This document shows, piece by piece, positions 1 through 6,845 of a stretch of DNA of 13,860 nt (the stretch's first letter is position 1; each line of letters begins with the position of its first letter). The notes under the pieces were generated by a model that saw nothing but the letters and a program-made list of their open reading frames with translations, ran no database searches and was not told where the DNA came from. A program made the translations under genes and the position numbers. This DNA comes from JAWXBR01 sp034440235 (GTDB lineage: Bacteria > Bacteroidota > Ignavibacteria > Kapaibacteriales > Kapaibacteriaceae): assembly GCA_034440235.1 (NCBI GenBank), contig JAWXBR010000047.1:1-13860 (forward strand), read 5' to 3'.

Positions 1-70
1 GTGACCGAGCTCAAGAACTCGAAGTTCGAACGGACTGTGACGTTAAACATCAAACCATGGCTCGTTCGAG

Positions 71-355
71 TTGATAAACATGGCGACTACCGAAGGTTCG
101 CTCGCTTTTATTTCAGTGGTGCCGAATCCTGCTCGTGATGAGTGCCGACTCTCCTTTGATTCTAAGAAATCAGGTCCGGCAACGATCGAAATCGTCTCAT
201 CCGACGGTGCCGTGGTTAAACGATTCGCAACAACCTTCACACGCGGGATGAACGTTCTAACAGAGTCACTGGCATCGTACAGTGCTGGGCTCTACTTCGT
301 ACGATGCAATATGGACGGCATGTCCGTTGCATTGCCGGTGACCGTCAGTCCGTAA
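71..355 (+). CDS. T9SS type A C-terminal sorting domain, tail of a broken or frameshifted secreted protein
   Basis: The 94-residue reading frame is almost entirely a type A T9SS sorting domain: an N-terminal SVVPNPARDECRLSF segment, a central IEIVSSDGAVVKRF strand pair and a C-terminal SAGLYFVRC segment. Such domains form the last 80 or so residues of larger secreted proteins in Bacteroidota and relatives, direct export across the outer membrane and are then removed. Here the only start in this frame is a TTG at 71, there is no signal peptide, and the same frame has stops at 38-40 and 44-46, so it cannot be a complete gene. Frame 1 is open from base 1 to the stop at 136-138 and ends in a strand-like segment (TVTLNIKPWLVRV), so it probably encodes the preceding domain, with a frameshift somewhere in about 47-135. 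The domain call is firm; the gene state (true mutation, assembly error or slippage) is inferred. Confidence 0.8.
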   Translation: MINMATTEGSLAFISVVPNPARDECRLSFDSKKSGPATIEIVSSDGAVVKRFATTFTRGMNVLTESLASYSAGLYFVRCNMDGMSVALPVTVSP

Positions 356-378
356 CTAGTCATGTCGAGTGTCTAATT

Positions 379-413
379 GGGACCGTACGACATTAGTACG
401 GTCCCTTTTTTTT
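379..413 (+). terminator. Rho-independent terminator after the T9SS protein
   Basis: A perfect 10-bp stem (gggaccgtac, 379-388, paired with 396-405) with a 7-nt loop is followed at once by eight Ts (406-413). It lies 24 bp after the T9SS stop codon and ends that transcript. On the other strand it has no comparable T tract, so it serves mainly the plus strand. Confidence 0.92.
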
Positions 414-454
414 GACCGTTTCCTGCATGCTATCGTAAAACTTGGGAATACGTT

Positions 455-480
455 TCCAGGTTAGAATGGTATAACCTGGA
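455..480. repeat. Inverted repeat between the convergent genes, possible weak comF terminator
   Basis: A perfect 9-bp inverted repeat (tccaggtta, 455-463, with taacctgga, 472-480) encloses an 8-nt loop just beyond the comF stop codon. There is no T tract on the minus-strand side, so it is not a standard intrinsic terminator. It may slow the polymerase or protect the 3' end of the comF transcript. Confidence 0.45.
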
Positions 481-482
481 CT

Positions 483-1319
483 TTAAAGCGCAACAGCAAT
501 CGCTGCCGCGTCCACACGCCGCGCACCTGCATCGAGCAATGCAAGAGCACAGGCATTCATCGTTGCACCGGTTGTTAAGACGTCGTCGACAATCAACACA
601 CGAGCTCCTCGCACATCGTTCATAGCCCCAAGCGATACCCCGCTTCGGGCCCCGAGCGAAGACCCGCTTCGGGCCCCTTTCGGAGCCCCTTGCCAGTTGT
701 TGTCAATTTTGAAGGCATTGGCTACGTTAGCTAGTCTGTGCTGTGCATCGAGTGTGGTCTGCGTACCGGTGTAATGCGTGCGCATAAGCGGTTCGGTGTA
801 AAGTACGTCGAGAGCACGTGCAACTCCACGTGCGATGAGAGCAGCCTGATTGTAGCCACGTTCGCGTAGTCGTGCTGCATGAATGGGAACGGGCACAACC
901 ATATCGTAACTAAGATTAGTAATGCCTGATGAATGAGTGTCCGATTCCAAACGGTCGCGAAGCGTCGCACCGACTTCGTATCCGAACGCTGATGCGAGTT
1001 TTGTGCGCTGATTGTATTTGATGGCGTAGATGAGGCGGTCGGCGTGACTGTCCACTTGTACGGCGTAACGGGCGAAGGCATTGGTGATGAGCAAATCGTC
1101 GGCGCCGAAGTTGCGTTGGAGGAGGGCAAGGACTTCAACTTCACGCGGACCCGGTGGTAAGGCGTCGGTGATTGCATCGCTAACGCCCGGTAAGCGCGTC
1201 GGCGCTGCGCCGATGTACTCGCCCGTAATGAGGCAGTGACGCGGGAACACCACGTCGTCGAATGCAGCGCATAACGTACGTACGCCATGCACCACCGATG
1301 TGCATAGGTGCGAAACCAT
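483..1319 (-). CDS. comF: ComF family phosphoribosyltransferase-like protein
   Basis: This 278-residue protein has the C-terminal phosphoribosyltransferase fold of the ComF/GntX family, linked to DNA uptake in some bacteria but of unknown substrate. Diagnostic segments are VPVPIHAARLRERGYNQA (143-160), TGTQTTLDAQHRLANVANAF (184-203) and the PRPP-binding loop VLIVDDVLTTGAT (241-253). The N terminus lacks the usual paired CxxC zinc ribbon: only C29 remains in PRHCLITGEYIG, so the zinc site is probably lost. Residues 215-230 are two copies of an 8-residue repeat (GARSGSSL, GARSGVSL) inserted in the linker just before the PRPP-loop strand. The ATG at 1317-1319 lies 4 bp after the dioxygenase stop codon, so it is the last gene of the minus-strand cluster. 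The family call is firm; a role in competence is not shown by the sequence. Confidence 0.9.
   Translation of the reverse strand: MVSHLCTSVVHGVRTLCAAFDDVVFPRHCLITGEYIGAAPTRLPGVSDAITDALPPGPREVEVLALLQRNFGADDLLITNAFARYAVQVDSHADRLIYAIKYNQRTKLASAFGYEVGATLRDRLESDTHSSGITNLSYDMVVPVPIHAARLRERGYNQAALIARGVARALDVLYTEPLMRTHYTGTQTTLDAQHRLANVANAFKIDNNWQGAPKGARSGSSLGARSGVSLGAMNDVRGARVLIVDDVLTTGATMNACALALLDAGARRVDAAAIAVAL
630..677. repeat. 24-bp in-frame tandem repeat inside comF
   Basis: Two 24-bp units (630-653 and 654-677) share the block cccgcttcgggcccc and differ at a few bases near their left ends. A degenerate third copy follows (678-689). Since 24 is a multiple of three, each unit adds eight residues of the GARSGxSL type without shifting the frame. 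Confidence 0.85.
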
Positions 1320-1323
1320 TGTG

Positions 1324-2388
1324 TTACCGAGCTTCGTTTACGAATTGCAATCGATCAACAATTTCCTTCGGCAGTTGCGGCGCATGTATGCGTGGGAGCA
1401 GGAACGAGCTGAGTGACGTCAGGTCGTCGAACACACGTTGCTTGATGGTGGCCGTCAGGTAGTCGTGTCCGCTCGAGCCGCCTGTGCCAACGCGCATGCC
1501 GATCATGCGGCTAACCATCATGACGTGACGGAAGCGCCATAGCGAGACGAACTTGTCGAGCTCGATGATGGCATCGAGAAATCGGTAAGGGGTCTGCAGA
1601 AGGGGCTCGCTTCTGTACGTCGCAATGAAGAGTGTTGCGAGTGTGGCGCGTTGTGACAGCCGACGTGCCCCTTTTTCGATTAGGTCGCTGTAGGTGGTTT
1701 CGTCGAACAAGGCAAGAAAGCCCCTTTCACTTGCATCGATTTGTGCGAGTGCTTCTGCGGGGTCGCGATGTTCTACTTCGGCAAGTGCGCGGATGTCGGT
1801 GCGGTCGCGCTGGAACATGTTTTTTACAGCAACCTGATAGGCTTCCCAGAAGGTGAAGTCGCCGTGTTGCATGAAGGGTAGGTTTTCGAGCCAACGTTCG
1901 ACGACGTCGAAGAGGGTCGGACCCGACGTGGCAGTTTCGAGGTCGCGCTTGTGGGTGTCTGTTAAGCTTTCGGTGTACGACTTCATTACGCGTCGCTGGT
2001 CTTTAAGACCGAGCGTGCGTTCGAGTGTTCGCCATTGCAACGACTGAAAGCCGCTGGCAGGGTTCAGAAAATGACGGAAGTCCATGAACTCGCCGGGCGA
2101 CATTGTTTCGATGATGGTGAACTGCGCGGCGAGATGCTCCATGATGCGATTCACGCGTTGAAGGCGCGACAGACACAATGCAATTTCACTTTCGTGCACA
2201 TACTCGCTATTGAGTTTTGCAATAATCGACCCTACTTCGAACAACACCTGCTTAAACCACAGCTCGAACGTCTGGTGGGTGATGATAAACAGCATCTCGT
2301 CGTGTGCAGGTGCACCATGTTTGTCGCTCTCGGGGTGTTGAGCACCAAGTACAGCATCGAGGGCGAGATAGTCGGCGTAGTAGAGCAT
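1324..2388 (-). CDS. kynA: Tryptophan 2,3-dioxygenase
   Basis: Haem enzyme of the kynurenine pathway that opens the indole ring of L-tryptophan to give N-formylkynurenine. The 354 residues carry the expected signatures: HDEMLFIITHQTFELWFKQ (29-47) with the distal His38, DFRHFLNPASGFQS (103-116) with the substrate-carboxylate Arg105, WRFRHVMMVSRMIGMRVGTG (284-303) with the haem-ligand His288, and GTGGSSG (301-307) with Thr302 that contacts the substrate. These correspond to His55, Arg117, His240 and Thr254 of the Xanthomonas enzyme. The protein is longer than the Xanthomonas enzyme, the extra length lying mostly between residues 130 and 270. The ATG at 2386-2388 has no clear Shine-Dalgarno, which is common in Bacteroidota. 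It sits 53 bp after the RDD gene and 4 bp before comF. No other kynurenine gene is in the window, so the downstream step must be encoded elsewhere. Confidence 0.96.
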   Translation of the reverse strand: MLYYADYLALDAVLGAQHPESDKHGAPAHDEMLFIITHQTFELWFKQVLFEVGSIIAKLNSEYVHESEIALCLSRLQRVNRIMEHLAAQFTIIETMSPGEFMDFRHFLNPASGFQSLQWRTLERTLGLKDQRRVMKSYTESLTDTHKRDLETATSGPTLFDVVERWLENLPFMQHGDFTFWEAYQVAVKNMFQRDRTDIRALAEVEHRDPAEALAQIDASERGFLALFDETTYSDLIEKGARRLSQRATLATLFIATYRSEPLLQTPYRFLDAIIELDKFVSLWRFRHVMMVSRMIGMRVGTGGSSGHDYLTATIKQRVFDDLTSLSSFLLPRIHAPQLPKEIVDRLQFVNEAR

Positions 2389-2405
2389 AGTTGCAAAGTT
2401 TAGTA

Positions 2406-2420
2406 GCGTTCATTGAACGC
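2406..2420. repeat. Short palindrome between the RDD gene and kynA
   Basis: The 53-bp gap holds a near-perfect palindrome, gcgttcattgaacgc (7-bp arms around one T), followed by a further gaacgttc at 2430-2437. It could be a small operator or the base of a hairpin separating kynA expression from the genes upstream. No T tract follows, so I do not call it a terminator. Confidence 0.35.
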
Positions 2421-2441
2421 TCATGAGGTGAACGTTCGTGT

Positions 2442-3065
2442 TTAATAAACGTCTGAGCGACGAAATACCGCAGTCTGGGCAATGCGGTCGTGTAGAGCGA
2501 GACGTGACTGACTTGCGGCCATGAAACATCCGACAAAAATGATTAGACCGATAAACGTTCCGATGAGGTCGAGGAAGGCAAGAGCAGGCAAAAGTGCAAG
2601 TACTTGCAGGTAAGCAGATGCATCGCGAACAGCCCATCTGCGAACCCAGAGGCTTATCGAACCACGACTTCCGTCTGCATGTGCAACAATAAGGCCCAAC
2701 ATCATTTTTCCGGGAGATGCACCGAACATGGCACTGATAAGCGAGTAGCCAAACGTAATCAACACAAGGGCATAGGTGTACACTGCAATGATAGAAGCAT
2801 ACATCGAGGCATCGTCTGCCGGAATACCCATGAGACGGTACATGTTTTCGACGTCAGACGACGACTCGGGATTCACCATTGGAACCGTTATACCACTCTT
2901 AACGAGAAAAACGGTAGCGACGCCTGATATGATTAGAAGAAGTACGACGTCGACAATCCACGCCAGAAATCGCATTCCAAAGCCAACACGGAGTTGCTCA
3001 GGAGGAATTTGAACTGAACCATAAGGATTGTACGGAAGATTATCCTGTTGCACGCTTCGCTCCAT
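2442..3065 (-). CDS. RDD family membrane protein
   Basis: A 207-residue inner-membrane protein with an RDD domain. Visible signatures are the opening R32-FLAWIVD-39 at the start of the first membrane helix (about 32-55), the central GASPGKMMLGL (115-125) after the second helix (about 90-113), and the closing LALHDRIAQTAVFRR (189-203) after a hydrophobic segment (about 152-182). The function of most RDD proteins is unknown; some have been linked to ion transport or stress tolerance. The first 30 residues are polar and proline-containing, and Met31 is an alternative start directly before the domain. With the ATG at 3063-3065 the gene overlaps the end of the HMT/MTHFR gene by 26 bp, which argues for coupled translation. 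No functional link to the neighbours is evident. Confidence 0.88.
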   Translation of the reverse strand: MERSVQQDNLPYNPYGSVQIPPEQLRVGFGMRFLAWIVDVVLLLIISGVATVFLVKSGITVPMVNPESSSDVENMYRLMGIPADDASMYASIIAVYTYALVLITFGYSLISAMFGASPGKMMLGLIVAHADGSRGSISLWVRRWAVRDASAYLQVLALLPALAFLDLIGTFIGLIIFVGCFMAASQSRLALHDRIAQTAVFRRSDVY

Positions 3066-4920
3066 TGGGTTGAATTTGTTCGAGAATCGTAACTGCTACG
3101 TCGTACTTTTTGAAAGGCGGCATGAGGTACACGCCGCTAATGCGATCTGTGACCTGACGCAATAAGTGTACTGCGATGTCGATGCCGATGTTCGAGGCTT
3201 GCTTTGCATCGGACCCCGCTTCGCGCATGCGACTGCGCACCCAATCGGGGATGGTCATGCCGGGTACTTCGTAATGAAGAAACTCGGCGTGACGAATACT
3301 GCGAAGAGGTATAACGCCAAGCATGACAGCTATATCGATGTGTTTGATTTTCTCTAGGAAAACCTGAAACACATCTGCATCGAACACGGGCTGAGAAAAC
3401 GCAACATGTGCACCTTCTGATGCTTTTGCAGCGAGCCTGTCTATCTCGCGTTCGATGTCGTCGGCGGCAGGGTTTACTGCACATGCAATGCAGAATGACG
3501 TTGGGTCGCCCAACGGGTTACCCATGAGATCTTGACCCTGATTCATGCGTCCTAATGCACGCACAAGTCCGACCGAGTCTACATCGTACACACTCGTAGC
3601 GCCAGGGAAGTCACCGATGTGTGTAGGGTCGCCTGTTACCGCCAGAATATTTCTCACACCCATTGCATGTGCACCAAGTATTTCGCTCTGCAAACCAACC
3701 ATGTTGCGGTCTCTGCATGCAAGGTGTGTAATGCATTCTGTACCCATCTGGGTTTGGATGAGCTGCGAGATGGCAATCGGACTCATCCGTAAGCGTGCAC
3801 GAGCACCATCGCTGATGTTAACTGCATCGACGCCATGAGTTTTTAAGAAGGCAGCCCCCTCCAAGACACTCGACATGTCGAGTCCGCGCGGCACGTCGAG
3901 CTCGACGGTCGACACAAAGCCGGCGTTCAGTTTTGCATGAAACGAAGTGGGCTCTTGGCGCGGCGCGTGGTTAACGGCAACGTGCGAATGATCGCTGATA
4001 ACAATAGGGGACGAGCCAATGGTGAGTCCGCGCACTGCATCTGCAATTGCACGTAAATGCTCGACCGTTGCACCACCATCGGCACCAATAATTGCAGCGC
4101 CATGTTGCACAAGACGGACTGCGGCTTGCGCCACGTACGACGGCTCTGCATTGTACACGGAGAGTCCGTCTACAATTGTCGGTATACCCACGTCAGGCAA
4201 GGCAGCAAGGGGCACCGGGCTAACACGCAGCGACTGAATAATGCCAAGCATCCGTTGAGGTCCGACCGTGCCATTCGAGCCCAGCGCTTGGAGTCCGTGA
4301 CGCGTGAGTCTGTGAGCAACGTTGGTCGGGTACGGACTCGCCAGTACGCTACCGTCTTCGGGGAATGACTTTAGTGCAACGAGAGGAATGTCTGCGCTTA
4401 GTTCTCGAACGATGTCGATTGCAATTTCGAGCTCGTCGAGATCGATAAACGATTTTAGTATAATCACATCGGGTCCGGCCGCCAAGAGCGCCCCAATCTG
4501 CTCTGCAAACGCAGCGCGCATGTCGTCGGCAACGAGCGGTCCGAGCGGACGCAGTCTGCGTCCCGTCGGCCCGGCCACAGCCGCCACCGGTATCGTACCA
4601 TTCGCCGCAGCCCGAGCAATCCACACACCCTTGCGATTAATCTCCTGCACACGTGCAGCGAGCATCGACGACTCGAGTGCATATCGGTTTGCGTTTATCG
4701 TGTTGCTTTGCAGCAGTGTTGCACCAGCATCAACAAAATCGTTGTAGATGCGCTCGACAATAGCGGGTGAGGAAAGATTGTACCTGTCGGCGGGACGTTC
4801 ACTGAAGCCACGTTTTCCCAGCTCGATAGACATCGAGCCGTCGGCAATGATGATTTCTTTTCCAATGCGCTCAGTGAACAGCACACCACCAGGAGTTAGC
4901 GTCGGCGCTGACTTCGTCAT
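3040..4920 (-). CDS. HMT/MTHFR fusion protein with a degenerate methyltransferase domain
   Basis: A 626-residue fusion of the YitJ type: a homocysteine S-methyltransferase (HMT) barrel (about 20-300) followed by 5,10-methylenetetrahydrofolate reductase (about 330-615). The MTHFR half looks functional: VSTVELDVPRGLD with the conserved Glu340, HLACRDRNMVGLQSEILGAH (399-418), ILAVTGDPTHIGDFPGATSV (425-444), FSQPVFD (508-514) and IPLRSIRHAEFLHYEVPGM (537-555). It should reduce methylene-THF to methyl-THF using FAD. The HMT half keeps the fold signatures (IADGSMSIELGKRG, YNLSSPAIV, SNTINANR) but lacks every zinc-ligand cysteine: GSNGTVGP has Gly217 where the family has GxNC, and GADGGATVEHL has Asp281-Gly282 where the family has Cys-Cys. 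Methyl transfer to homocysteine by the known zinc mechanism is therefore unlikely. The start overlaps the DoxX stop (ATGA, 4917-4920). Confidence 0.92.
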   Translation of the reverse strand: MTKSAPTLTPGGVLFTERIGKEIIIADGSMSIELGKRGFSERPADRYNLSSPAIVERIYNDFVDAGATLLQSNTINANRYALESSMLAARVQEINRKGVWIARAAANGTIPVAAVAGPTGRRLRPLGPLVADDMRAAFAEQIGALLAAGPDVIILKSFIDLDELEIAIDIVRELSADIPLVALKSFPEDGSVLASPYPTNVAHRLTRHGLQALGSNGTVGPQRMLGIIQSLRVSPVPLAALPDVGIPTIVDGLSVYNAEPSYVAQAAVRLVQHGAAIIGADGGATVEHLRAIADAVRGLTIGSSPIVISDHSHVAVNHAPRQEPTSFHAKLNAGFVSTVELDVPRGLDMSSVLEGAAFLKTHGVDAVNISDGARARLRMSPIAISQLIQTQMGTECITHLACRDRNMVGLQSEILGAHAMGVRNILAVTGDPTHIGDFPGATSVYDVDSVGLVRALGRMNQGQDLMGNPLGDPTSFCIACAVNPAADDIEREIDRLAAKASEGAHVAFSQPVFDADVFQVFLEKIKHIDIAVMLGVIPLRSIRHAEFLHYEVPGMTIPDWVRSRMREAGSDAKQASNIGIDIAVHLLRQVTDRISGVYLMPPFKKYDVAVTILEQIQPNGAKRATG

Positions 4921-5414
4921 CTCGACTCCCGCGCAGTCTGGCGCTCATCCTTCGCCGATGGTAGATGCTCTTCTACAAGCAATGACTCTAATGCCAATGG
5001 CGACCGCGGTTGCCACACCATGTACACACACATGGCAAGCATGCCAAGGTTCTTGAAAATCTTACCCCAGCCAACCTCTTCCTTATTGCCTTCGCCAAAA
5101 CAGCCGCAATCGATATTCAGTCCGTTTGCCATTGCCCATCCAATTGCTGCGATAAACATTACAAGCAACACGCCACTCACAACTGCAGAAGAGCGAACGC
5201 GTAGGCCAAGCACAAGGCAGACCCCTACCAAGGCCTCGAGCCATGGCATCACAAGGGCGAATGCATTAATGCTCCAGTCGGGCATCATCTGGTAATGGAC
5301 AATAGAAACCGAAAAGGCATACGGCTCGGCAATCTTCGGCACGGCAGCAAACAAAAAGTAGCCGCCGAGAAAAACTCTCAGCAGTAGCGTCAACCATTGA
5401 AGGGGTGTATTCAT
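4917..5414 (-). CDS. DoxX/MauE-like membrane protein with a CGC motif
   Basis: A 165-residue inner-membrane protein with four hydrophobic segments (about 6-26, 50-70, 76-98 and 117-135). The opening LLLRVFLGGYFLFAAVPKI and the motif NIDCGCFGEG (100-109; Cys103 and Cys105) before the last helix are typical of the DoxX/MauE-like proteins of Bacteroidota. Relatives with this motif are thought to act in thiol or quinone redox chemistry at the membrane (MauE is needed for disulfide formation in methylamine dehydrogenase), but no reaction is established for this subfamily. The C-terminal tail (about 136-165) is charged. It is the first gene of the minus-strand cluster and its TGA overlaps the ATG of the HMT/MTHFR gene, so the two are translationally coupled. 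No strong Shine-Dalgarno precedes the ATG at 5412-5414. Confidence 0.88.
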   Translation of the reverse strand: MNTPLQWLTLLLRVFLGGYFLFAAVPKIAEPYAFSVSIVHYQMMPDWSINAFALVMPWLEALVGVCLVLGLRVRSSAVVSGVLLVMFIAAIGWAMANGLNIDCGCFGEGNKEEVGWGKIFKNLGMLAMCVYMVWQPRSPLALESLLVEEHLPSAKDERQTARESR

Positions 5415-5456
5415 GCGACCTGCAAGTTACGTCTGAAGAATATTGTAACGATGGTA

Positions 5457-5487
5457 TTGACGGGGGCTAGGAAAGGGGCTATCTTCG
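5457..5487 (+). promoter_or_regulatory. Candidate promoter of the first DUF5684 gene
   Basis: TTGAC at 5457-5461 is followed after 18 nt by TATCTTCG at 5480-5487. This fits the Bacteroidota pattern of a TTG (-33) and TAnnTTTG (-7) element with one mismatch. It would start transcription near 5494, about 30 nt before the start codon. One AAGGGGCT copy (5473-5480) lies in the spacer. Confidence 0.55.
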
Positions 5488-5526
5488 GGGGTCACAAATT
5501 TTGATTCTTCATCAAAGGAGTCGACC

Positions 5527-5985
5527 ATGGATTATTCTACTACGGATGGGGCTGCGAGTGCGGGATTACTGGCGATGATAATAGGGTTTGGTGCAATCTT
5601 CCTTTTCTTCGGATTACTGGCGTACCTCTTCTACGGGTACTGTATTGGCAGGATCTTCCAGAAAGCTGGCAAACCGTTGTGGGCAGGCTTCATTCCCATT
5701 TACAATTGGGTGGTATTGATTGAGATCATCGGCAAGCCAATGTGGTGGGTTGCAGTTGTTCTGGCAGCTTTTATAGTTGGACCGATGATTCCGATTATTG
5801 GGATTTTCATTCCATGGGCCATGATGGTTTTCCTTGGCATCGAACTCGCTAAGGTATTTGGCAAAGACACTGTATTCGGTGTGTTGACTGGTCTGTTTTG
5901 GTTCGTCATGATTCCAGTTCTTGCGTTTGGCGACGCACAGTATCAGGGCGCACAACCAGCAAGCGATCAAATGTTCTCGTCATAA
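5527..5985 (+). CDS. DUF5684 family membrane protein (first copy)
   Basis: A 152-residue membrane protein of unknown function with hydrophobic segments at about 12-38, 56-68, 73-108 and 116-134. The family signature is clear: YGYCIGRIFQKAG (36-48), LWAGFIPIYNW (51-61), GKPMWW (69-74), FGKDTVFGVL (111-120) and PVLAFG (130-135). The ATG at 5527 is fixed by a strong Shine-Dalgarno (aaaggag, 5514-5520) six bases upstream. Residues 139-152 are a short polar tail. The gene stands alone between a candidate promoter and a terminator, next to a paralogue sharing the same motifs. Some proteins with this signature are labelled signal peptidase-like, but I see no Ser/Lys catalytic dyad. Confidence 0.85.
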   Translation: MDYSTTDGAASAGLLAMIIGFGAIFLFFGLLAYLFYGYCIGRIFQKAGKPLWAGFIPIYNWVVLIEIIGKPMWWVAVVLAAFIVGPMIPIIGIFIPWAMMVFLGIELAKVFGKDTVFGVLTGLFWFVMIPVLAFGDAQYQGAQPASDQMFSS

Positions 5986-6007
5986 GACGTTGTAGAATTT
6001 TTGTTGC

Positions 6008-6034
6008 AACGCTCCCTCTGGGAGCGTTTTTTTT
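6008..6034 (+). terminator. Rho-independent terminator after the first DUF5684 gene
   Basis: A perfect 9-bp stem (aacgctccc, 6008-6016, with 6020-6028) and a 3-nt loop run straight into eight Ts (6027-6034). It lies 22 bp after the stop codon and only about 20 bp before the second DUF5684 gene, so it should separate or attenuate expression of the two copies. Confidence 0.93.
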
Positions 6035-6055
6035 CCGAATTATTGAGGAAGCAGT

Positions 6056-6457
6056 ATGCCTGAATTTGGAGGAACCGAACTCGCCATCGTATTTGGTTTA
6101 ATTATTATTCCGTCGATCGTGTTTGGTCTGTTTTATGGCTATTGCACCGGACGAGTTTTTAAGAAAGCTGGACGTGAGCTCTGGGAGGGTTTTGTACCCT
6201 TTTACAACTGGTACGTCTGGATTGTAATTGTCGGACGTCCGACGTGGTGGACGGTACTGCTATTCATACCAGGCGTAAACGCCGTCATTCAGATCTTCCT
6301 TGCCATCGACATGGCGCGAAGCTTCGGCAAGGACGAAGTATTCGGCGTACTTCTCTTGTGGCTACTTGCCTTCATTGGCGTACCGATTCTTGCATTTGGT
6401 AACGACAAGTATATAGGACCGTCGGTACAACAACCGAATTCGCTAGTGCAGTCTTAA
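6056..6457 (+). CDS. DUF5684 family membrane protein (second copy)
   Basis: A 133-residue paralogue of the preceding gene, shorter at both ends. The shared motifs are YGYCTGRVFKKAG (27-39), LWEGFVPFYNW (42-52), GRPTWW (60-65), FGKDEVFGVL (90-99) and PILAFG (110-115). Hydrophobic segments lie at about 8-28, 52-60, 63-84 and 97-114. The ATG at 6056 has a Shine-Dalgarno-like gagga at 6045-6049. Because a strong terminator lies just upstream, the gene must depend on read-through or on a promoter within 6034-6055, where I see no clear element. Function is unknown. The divergence outside the motifs suggests an old duplication. Confidence 0.85.
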   Translation: MPEFGGTELAIVFGLIIIPSIVFGLFYGYCTGRVFKKAGRELWEGFVPFYNWYVWIVIVGRPTWWTVLLFIPGVNAVIQIFLAIDMARSFGKDEVFGVLLLWLLAFIGVPILAFGNDKYIGPSVQQPNSLVQS

Positions 6458-6536
6458 AGTGCACCAACACGATATCGCAATACTCATCTACGATAGTCCA
6501 CTGCGATTGTCAGCTGCGAAATTCAACTGCGTTTAT

Positions 6537-6562
6537 AAAGGCCGGAGCAATCCGGCCTTTTC
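6537..6562. terminator. Rho-independent terminator shared by convergent genes
   Basis: A perfect 10-bp stem (aaaggccgga, 6537-6546, with 6551-6560) with a gcaa tetraloop is followed by four Ts and preceded by As. It ends the second DUF5684 transcript (79 bp after its stop) and, with its T-rich opposite side, probably also the convergent metalloprotease transcript. The stretch 6458-6536 before it shows nothing else I recognise. Confidence 0.88.
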
Positions 6563-6602
6563 ATTAGTCGCCCAATGTGCGCAAGTGAGCACATGTAAAT
6601 TA

Positions 6603-6845
6603 TCAGGTTGTAATCCATGACCATATAATCAAAAAGATTACAATCGAGCTGAGCGCAATGCCTACGTACGCAATCATGCGTCCACCGCGTACATCACGTC
6701 GGACGTTCGGAGCAGCTACGGAGAGGTCGATGTGTTTTGCGAGGCGTAACACGTAGAGTCCGCTGAGCAGTCCGGGCAATCCCCAAACTGCCGACAGAAC
6801 AATTGAAGCGTACGCCAGCCAGACAATGCGCGTGTGGATTTTCAT
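6603..6845 (-). CDS. Small two-helix membrane protein, DUF4190-like
   Basis: An 80-residue protein with two membrane helices (about 8-32 and 57-78) separated by a basic cytoplasmic-type loop (NVRRDVRGGRM). The pattern of a first helix ending in GLPGLLSGLYVLRLAK, a polar loop and a second helix opening with IAYVGIALS resembles DUF4190-type or CD225-type small membrane proteins; the match is by pattern only. Its ATG overlaps the TGA of the metalloprotease gene by four bases (tcat at 6842-6845), so it is translated by coupling from that gene. That linkage makes it a real gene and suggests, without proof, a role alongside the protease at the envelope. Confidence 0.75.
   Translation of the reverse strand: MKIHTRIVWLAYASIVLSAVWGLPGLLSGLYVLRLAKHIDLSVAAPNVRRDVRGGRMIAYVGIALSSIVIFLIIWSWITT

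Noticed and set aside
455..480. Hairpin as a standard terminator for comF
   Set aside because: There is no T tract on the minus-strand side. I list it only as an inverted repeat.
731..1288. A 185-codon open frame on the minus strand
   Set aside because: It lies in a shifted frame inside comF and has the Ser/Thr/Arg-rich composition of an out-of-frame translation.
6575..6594. Inverted repeat atgtgc/gcacat between the convergent genes
   Set aside because: The arms are only 6 bp with an 8-nt loop and no T tract, so it is within chance expectation.
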